Below, one piece after another: positions 59,433 through 64,000 of a stretch of 64,000 nt of DNA. A model generated the notes under the pieces. It was not told the DNA's origin. It made no database searches and saw only the letters and a program-made list of their open reading frames with translations. The stretch spans positions 1 to 64,000 of the forward strand of contig CAZYHZ010000014.1 of assembly GCA_964647625.1 (NCBI GenBank), written 5' to 3'. The DNA comes from DASRJG01 sp964647625. Its GTDB lineage: Bacteria; Acidobacteriota; Polarisedimenticolia; Polarisedimenticolales; DASRJG01. The position numbers were made by a program, and so were the translations under genes. The stretch's first letter is position 1. Every line of letters begins with the position of its first letter.

Positions 59433-59957
59433 ATGCGGAACAACGGCCGACTTCTCGGTGCGGTCTTCACGGCCGCCCTGCTCATCGCGGGAACGGGCAC
59501 GGCGCTCGCGCAATCGGACAAGGAGCGCGCGCACGGGAACGCTCACGACAAGGGCACGACGAAAGCCGGGCACGGATCGGAGAAAGCCAAGGCGCACAAG
59601 CACGTGTCCGGCAAAGATCTGCTCGGCGCGAAGATCAATCAGAACGGCAATCACAAGCTCCAGGATCACGGCAAGTTCTCGGCGTTCGCGAACGTGTCGG
59701 GCGGCAAGATCACCGGAGTCAGCGTGACGCACGCCGAGAAGGGCGACATCCCGGTGACGAAGTACAAGAGCGCGAAGAAGATGGCCCAGGCTCCCGGCCA
59801 GAGCGGGATCTACCTCGTGCAGTACGAGAGCCCGAGCGGGACCTACATCGGCTACGCGTACATCGACGATTACGGCGACGAGATCATCTACTGGTTCCCG
59901 ATCGAGATGATCGCCGACGGCAACGCCGGCGCGGTCGAATACGTCGAGTATTACTGA
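59433..59957 (+). CDS. Small secreted His/Lys-rich protein, unknown
   Basis: A 174-aa exported protein with signal peptide LLGAVFTAALLIAGTGTALA. The mature region starts with a His/Lys/Ala-rich stretch (AHGNAHDKGTTKAGHGSEKA) that could bind metal or phosphate, then a beta-rich domain GKFSAFANVSGGKITGVSVT and ends in VEYVEYY. No family was recognised. GAGGCGGAGGTGA precedes the ATG. Confidence 0.65.
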   Translation: MRNNGRLLGAVFTAALLIAGTGTALAQSDKERAHGNAHDKGTTKAGHGSEKAKAHKHVSGKDLLGAKINQNGNHKLQDHGKFSAFANVSGGKITGVSVTHAEKGDIPVTKYKSAKKMAQAPGQSGIYLVQYESPSGTYIGYAYIDDYGDEIIYWFPIEMIADGNAGAVEYVEYY

Positions 59958-60148
59958 GCCTTTCCGGCGCCTCGATTTCAAGAACGTGATGCTTCGACAC
60001 GAGGGACGCGAGCGCGTCGGCCCTTTCGGCGTGCTCACGCCCCGCCCCACTCGCGAGCACGAAATTGATTCCGCCTTTCCTGAGGCGCGTGCGTTCGATC
60101 CGCAGTACAGATCCGGGATCGGACGACCGATTAACCACAGGAGAGGTC

Positions 60149-62731
60149 ATGAGGAGAATTCAGGGGAGCACACGAACGATCATTCTCGCTGGGATGGCGG
60201 GAGCGCTGGCACTCGGCGCAGGCCTCGCCATCGCCGCAGCGCCGCAGCGAGCCATCGCCGCGCCGCACGTTCTCACCGACAAGGCCGCGTACGTCGACGG
60301 CGAGCTGGTGACGCTTTCGGGCTACGGCTTCCTGCCGTCCGAGGTCGTCAGCCTGCAGGTGGCGTCGACCGACGCGTCGGCGGCGCCGCAGCCGATGGGC
60401 GCGCCGTGGACCGCGTTCGCCGACGCGGAGGGCAAGCTGCAAGCGACCTGGAGGCTCGATCCGCGCTTGCGGCCGGGCCTCGACCTCGTCGTGATGGCGA
60501 CGGGCGCGTCGTCGCGGACCGCGGCGCAGTTCGCGTTCCATCGCACGGCGCTGATCGCCGTCGAGACGCCGGTCGACACCGCAGCCACGAGCGTCAAGGT
60601 CACCGGCTCGAATTTCGTTCCGAACGAGAACGTCACGCTGCGCTCGAGCTACCCGCCCGCCGCCGAGCCCGTGTCGGTCACGGCGGACGACGACGGCGGC
60701 ATCGCCGCGAGCGTCGATCTCGCCTCGACGTCGAACGGCGCGCAGCTTCCCTCGCTGACCGCGCTCGGCTCGGTGTCGGGCCTCGGGGCCAGCGTGATGG
60801 CGCTCGCCGGCACGTTCAACATCGACGGCAACGTCCCCGACGCGGGCGCCCTGCAGTTCGGCGACCCGTACGGCGCCGTGTCGGAGCTCGGCCCCGTGAA
60901 CTCGACGAACACCAAGCTCCTGGCCATCAGCGGGGCGACGGTCCCGATGCTCGGCTTCACCAACCCGAACGCCCAGGTCGATCTCCGGAACATCTGGATG
61001 GCCACGAGCATCGTCAACGGCGACGCCTGGCTCTACTTCGCCTGGGAGCGCGACTCGAACAGCGGCAGCGGCGCGATCGCGTTCGAGTTCCAGCAGAACC
61101 CCCGCCCCGCGGCCTGCGACTACACGAAGACCGACCAGGTCGACACCCCGGCGAACACGCCGGCCGGCGAGGCCAACCTCGTCGCCACGTGCAACCCCTG
61201 GGCAAACCGCCAGCCCGGCGACTTCCTGATCGTCTGGGACCAATCCGGCGGCAAGATCAACATCATCAAGCGGACCTTCTATCTCGACGCGACGAGCAAG
61301 CTGGCGCTGGACGCGGGCGTCGTGCTCAGCGCGACGGACTCCTCCGCGGCTTACTCCGCGGACAAGTACCGCGGCGAGGCGGCGATCAACCTGTCGCACA
61401 CCGTCTTCCCGCCGAACCCGACGTCCTGCTTCAGCATCGCGAACATCATCCCGGCGACCATCACCGGAAACTCCGACACGGCCGATTTCAAAGACACCGT
61501 TCTTGCGGAATTCGCCTCGCGCGTCGCCGTGTCGAACTGCGGCCAGATCAAGGTGACCAAGGTGACGCAGCCCGCCGGCGGCACGGGAACGTTTCCGTAC
61601 ACGCTGGCGCGCACGAACGGCAACCCCGTTCGCTTCCCGGGCGACGGCGGCCAGACGCAGATCTCGGACACGCTCCTGTCCGACGGTGATTTCGACACCA
61701 TCTTCGACCTCATCGCCGGCAACAACTACACGCTGACCGAAGGCTCGGTCGGCCCCGCCTACGCGATGCTCTCGATCAACTGCGGTGGCACCGACCTCAC
61801 GAGCGGCGGCACGTTCAACGTCACTCCCAGCACGGTGACGAGCTGCACGATCACGAACAAGCTCCAGAACGGAACGCTGATCGTCAAGAAGGTCGTGACC
61901 AACGACGACGGCGGCACCGCCGCCTGCTCGGACTTCTCGTTCAGCGTCAACGGCGGCCCGTCGATCCCGTTCGAGGCCGACTGCCAGAACGAGATCTCGG
62001 TCCCGTCGACGACCACCTACAACGTCGTTGAGTTCGCCGCCAACGGATACGCGACGACCTACGACGGCTGCAGCTCGGTTCAAGTTCCCGCGGGCGGCAC
62101 CGCCACCTGCACGGTGACCAACAACGACAAGGGTCCCGCGCTCAAGCTCGTGAAATCGGTCACGAACGACAACGGCGGCACGGGCGTGCCCGCCGATTGG
62201 CAGCTCACGGCCACCGGCACCGGTGGGTTCACCGATGCCGGCAGCTCGACGACGTTCCACAGCGTGAAGGCGGGCGTCCAGTACACGCTGAGCGAATCGG
62301 CGGTCGCGGGCTACGACTTCGTGTCGTGGTCGTGCAACGGAGGCACGTTCGTCGCGCCGAACAAGATCACCATCGGGCTCGACCAGCAGGTCACCTGCAC
62401 CGTGAGCAACAACGACCGCAAGGCGACGCCCGGCGTGGGCACCACCGAGCGGGCCGTGCTTCACGACTCGGCGACCATCACCGGGATCCGGCCGGGCGCG
62501 CCCGGCCCGGCGGCGACGGTGACATTCCGACTGTTCTCCGATGCCGCGTGCGGCACCCAGGTCGGAACCGACGAGACCGTGGCGATCACCAACGGGACCG
62601 CAGCCACGGTCAACGGCGTGCTGGTCACTCAGCCGGGCACGTACTACTGGCGCGCCGTTTACAGCGGCGACGCCTACAACGACGGAAAGACGACCGATTG
62701 CGGGTCGGAGACCACGACGGTGACGTTCTAG
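60149..62731 (+). CDS. Large secreted multidomain (SpaA/prealbumin-like) surface protein
   Basis: An 860-aa exported protein from ATG 60149 (AGGAGAGG site). The signal peptide ends near RAIAA. An N-terminal Ig-like domain (KAAYVDGELVTLSGYGFLP) is repeated with FVPNENVTL, then a large domain with FEFQQNPRPAACDY. After about residue 480 come repeated units each with a Thr/Asn-rich strand and paired Cys: CGQIKVTKVTQPAGGTGTF, GTLIVKKVVTNDDGGTAAC, LKLVKSVTNDNGG. The last part is Ig-like. It looks like a fibrous adhesin; a terminator follows immediately. Confidence 0.85.
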   Translation: MRRIQGSTRTIILAGMAGALALGAGLAIAAAPQRAIAAPHVLTDKAAYVDGELVTLSGYGFLPSEVVSLQVASTDASAAPQPMGAPWTAFADAEGKLQATWRLDPRLRPGLDLVVMATGASSRTAAQFAFHRTALIAVETPVDTAATSVKVTGSNFVPNENVTLRSSYPPAAEPVSVTADDDGGIAASVDLASTSNGAQLPSLTALGSVSGLGASVMALAGTFNIDGNVPDAGALQFGDPYGAVSELGPVNSTNTKLLAISGATVPMLGFTNPNAQVDLRNIWMATSIVNGDAWLYFAWERDSNSGSGAIAFEFQQNPRPAACDYTKTDQVDTPANTPAGEANLVATCNPWANRQPGDFLIVWDQSGGKINIIKRTFYLDATSKLALDAGVVLSATDSSAAYSADKYRGEAAINLSHTVFPPNPTSCFSIANIIPATITGNSDTADFKDTVLAEFASRVAVSNCGQIKVTKVTQPAGGTGTFPYTLARTNGNPVRFPGDGGQTQISDTLLSDGDFDTIFDLIAGNNYTLTEGSVGPAYAMLSINCGGTDLTSGGTFNVTPSTVTSCTITNKLQNGTLIVKKVVTNDDGGTAACSDFSFSVNGGPSIPFEADCQNEISVPSTTTYNVVEFAANGYATTYDGCSSVQVPAGGTATCTVTNNDKGPALKLVKSVTNDNGGTGVPADWQLTATGTGGFTDAGSSTTFHSVKAGVQYTLSESAVAGYDFVSWSCNGGTFVAPNKITIGLDQQVTCTVSNNDRKATPGVGTTERAVLHDSATITGIRPGAPGPAATVTFRLFSDAACGTQVGTDETVAITNGTAATVNGVLVTQPGTYYWRAVYSGDAYNDGKTTDCGSETTTVTF

Positions 62732-62758
62732 CCGCCCCCCCCAAGCGGCTCTCGGGAA

Positions 62759-62796
62759 GGCAGCGGGCGGATGGACGCCCGCTGCCTATTTTTTTG
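62759..62796 (+). terminator. Rho-independent terminator
   Basis: GGCAGCGGGCG (62759-62769) pairs perfectly with CGCCCGCTGCC (62776-62786) around a 6-base loop, followed by TATTTTTTTG. It terminates the surface-protein gene. Confidence 0.95.
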
Positions 62797-62811
62797 CTCG
62801 CAATCGGGCCG

Positions 62812-63606
62812 TCAGCGCAGGAACGAAAGGGCGACCTCGAGGCAGATCAAGACGACGATCGCGCCCTCCAGAAGGACGAGTCGGCGGTCGCGCGCGACGC
62901 CGAGCAGCAGCTCGAGCGCATCCTGAACCGCGCGCAGCTTGCTCTCGAGGGCCGCGAATCGATCGCCGAGGTCGAACTCCGCGCGCAGGTCGTCGTAGAT
63001 CCGGTCCATCGCCGGGTCGTCCCAGGTGGCGTCCGGCTTGTCGAGGAGGTGGAGCGTTGAGAGCACCTCGCTGCGCCGTCCGACGGCTTCGCCGATGAAC
63101 CGGTGCAGCGGCCGCGTGCGGAGCGGCACGAGTCCCGTGACCTCCAGGCGCTCCACGAGCCGGCGGGTGCGGTCGAACAGCTTGTCGACGATCCGCTCGT
63201 AGGTCTCCATCGCGGCGCTCTGCGCCACGATCAGCGCGACCACGGCGGCGCGCGTCGAGTCGAGATGGTCCACGACGAGCCGCCCCTGCGACAGGCCGAC
63301 GCGCGAGCCGGCGGCCTCGACAGCCGAGAACTCTTCCCGGACGACGTCCGGCACGAGACGGGGGTGCTGCCGCCGCAGCGACGCGAGCAGATCGTCGCGC
63401 GCGGGGCCGGGCACGTCGTGGAAGACGATCGCGCCGAACGCAAACGCGAACACCTCGCCGCCTCCGGGGAGCGTCGACGACAGCTCGTGGGCACTCGCGC
63501 GAGGTGCGGGCAACAGCGGCTGGATCCACTCGAGCGGCAGGTCCTCGACGAACGCGACCGCGACGAATCCGTGAATCTGTCCTTCATTCTCGTGCATGAC
63601 CGCCAT
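62812..63606 (-). CDS. RMD1/DUF155 family protein
   Basis: A 264-aa protein whose pattern VFAFAFGAIVFHDVPG, RLVVDHLDSTRAAVVALIVAQ and DLGDRFAALESKLRAVQDALELLLG ending in a C-terminal membrane helix (LLEGAIVVLICLEVALSFL) matches the RMD1/YagE (DUF155) family, found in mitochondria and bacteria; its role is unresolved. The start is ATG 63606 (ATG 63597 also possible). It is divergent from the helicase gene. Confidence 0.88.
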   Translation of the reverse strand: MAVMHENEGQIHGFVAVAFVEDLPLEWIQPLLPAPRASAHELSSTLPGGGEVFAFAFGAIVFHDVPGPARDDLLASLRRQHPRLVPDVVREEFSAVEAAGSRVGLSQGRLVVDHLDSTRAAVVALIVAQSAAMETYERIVDKLFDRTRRLVERLEVTGLVPLRTRPLHRFIGEAVGRRSEVLSTLHLLDKPDATWDDPAMDRIYDDLRAEFDLGDRFAALESKLRAVQDALELLLGVARDRRLVLLEGAIVVLICLEVALSFLR

Positions 63607-63670
63607 CCTGGGCCGGATGCGCACCCGGCGCCAGCCGGAGCTCTTGCGCTCCGCCGGGTATGATGAGCGG

Positions 63671-64000
63671 ATGCCCCTCACGGCTTTCCACCCCGGCGTC
63701 GCGCGGTGGTTCGCGGAGCGGATCGGAGCGCCTTCGGCGCCACAGCGCGAAGGCTGGCCTCGCATCCGAACCCGGCGTCACGTGCTCATCGCGGCGCCCA
63801 CGGGGACCGGAAAAACGCTCGCTGCGTTCCTGTGGGCGATCGATGGCCTGCTGCGGCAGGGGCCCGATCTCGAAGATCGAACTCAGATCCTCTACGTGTC
63901 GCCGCTTCGTGCGCTCGGAAACGACGTCCAGAAGAACCTCGAGGGGCCGCTCGCCGAGCTTCGCCTTCGCAACCCCGAATTCCCCGAGGTGCGCGTCCTC
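63671..64000 (+). CDS. Lhr-type ATP-dependent DNA helicase, partial
   Basis: The frame opens at ATG 63671 and runs off the right edge (110 residues). Walker A is IAAPTGTGKTLAAFLWAI, the Q-motif-like region APSAPQREGWPRI, and motif Ia ILYVSPLRALGNDVQKNL, all characteristic of the Lhr superfamily-2 helicases used in DNA repair. Truncated by the window, so later motifs cannot be checked. Confidence 0.9.
   Translation, partial: MPLTAFHPGVARWFAERIGAPSAPQREGWPRIRTRRHVLIAAPTGTGKTLAAFLWAIDGLLRQGPDLEDRTQILYVSPLRALGNDVQKNLEGPLAELRLRNPEFPEVRVL

Overview
The window is GC-rich (roughly two-thirds G+C by eye) and densely coding. Genes run in short, translationally coupled operons with many ATGA or GTGA overlaps, and no stretch over about 300 bases lacks a gene or structured element. 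The very large secreted proteins combine fibronectin-like domains, Dicty_CTDC-type Cys repeats and a shared C-terminal module ending in Cys-Pro. With NrfHA ammonification, a di-haem peroxidase and trehalose synthesis, this suggests an environmental Acidobacteriota-type or similar Gram-negative bacterium (inference; there is no rRNA or marker gene to prove it).

Layout. 1-3.8 kb: lipoproteins, an O-acyltransferase and a GT39-type glycosyltransferase. 3.8-7.6 kb: an inverted-repeat element and a giant secreted protein. 7.6-12.5 kb: GNAT, M13 metallopeptidase, DUF3052, DUF486 membrane protein, methyltransferase, cupin. 12.7-18.3 kb: an accessory island of small plus-strand genes including BrnT/BrnA and DUF4160/DUF2442-HTH modules; its right part is a tandem array in which cassettes are separated by decayed copies of the 3' end of the neighbouring ABC substrate-binding gene. 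18.3-20.9 kb: a nitrate/sulfonate/taurine-type ABC transporter. 21-30.4 kb: two more giant secreted proteins flanking a polyferredoxin-TPR membrane protein and a VOC protein. 30.6-35.5 kb: a lipoprotein, then a trehalose operon (otsA, otsB, DUF5752, TreT-like GT4). 35.5-42.1 kb: SYLF protein, papain-like-fold protein, HTH-TPR regulator, an ECF sigma/Spy-like module and a di-haem peroxidase. 42.1-50.9 kb: a perfect 64-bp inverted repeat, a TPR membrane protein coupled to a CbiMQO metal transporter, an M14 carboxypeptidase and a DUF4382 lipoprotein. 50.9-54.3 kb: a MerB-like lyase with an in-frame UGA, two tiny GG-motif peptides, and nrfHA. 54.3-64 kb: stress-type small proteins, a hybrid histidine kinase with response regulator, a kinase-BRCT fusion, secreted proteins, an RMD1/DUF155 protein and the start of an Lhr-type helicase.

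The most striking signals are these. (1) A MerB-like gene has UGA exactly where the second catalytic cysteine of organomercurial lyases sits, followed at the right distance by a bacterial SECIS-like hairpin, so it is a probable selenoprotein. (2) Two paralogous 42-43 aa peptides share a leader-like N-terminus ending in KKNPKGG. (3) Toxin-antitoxin cassettes have accreted at the 3' end of a transporter gene. (4) A C-terminal module of about 100 residues is shared by five otherwise unrelated exported proteins.
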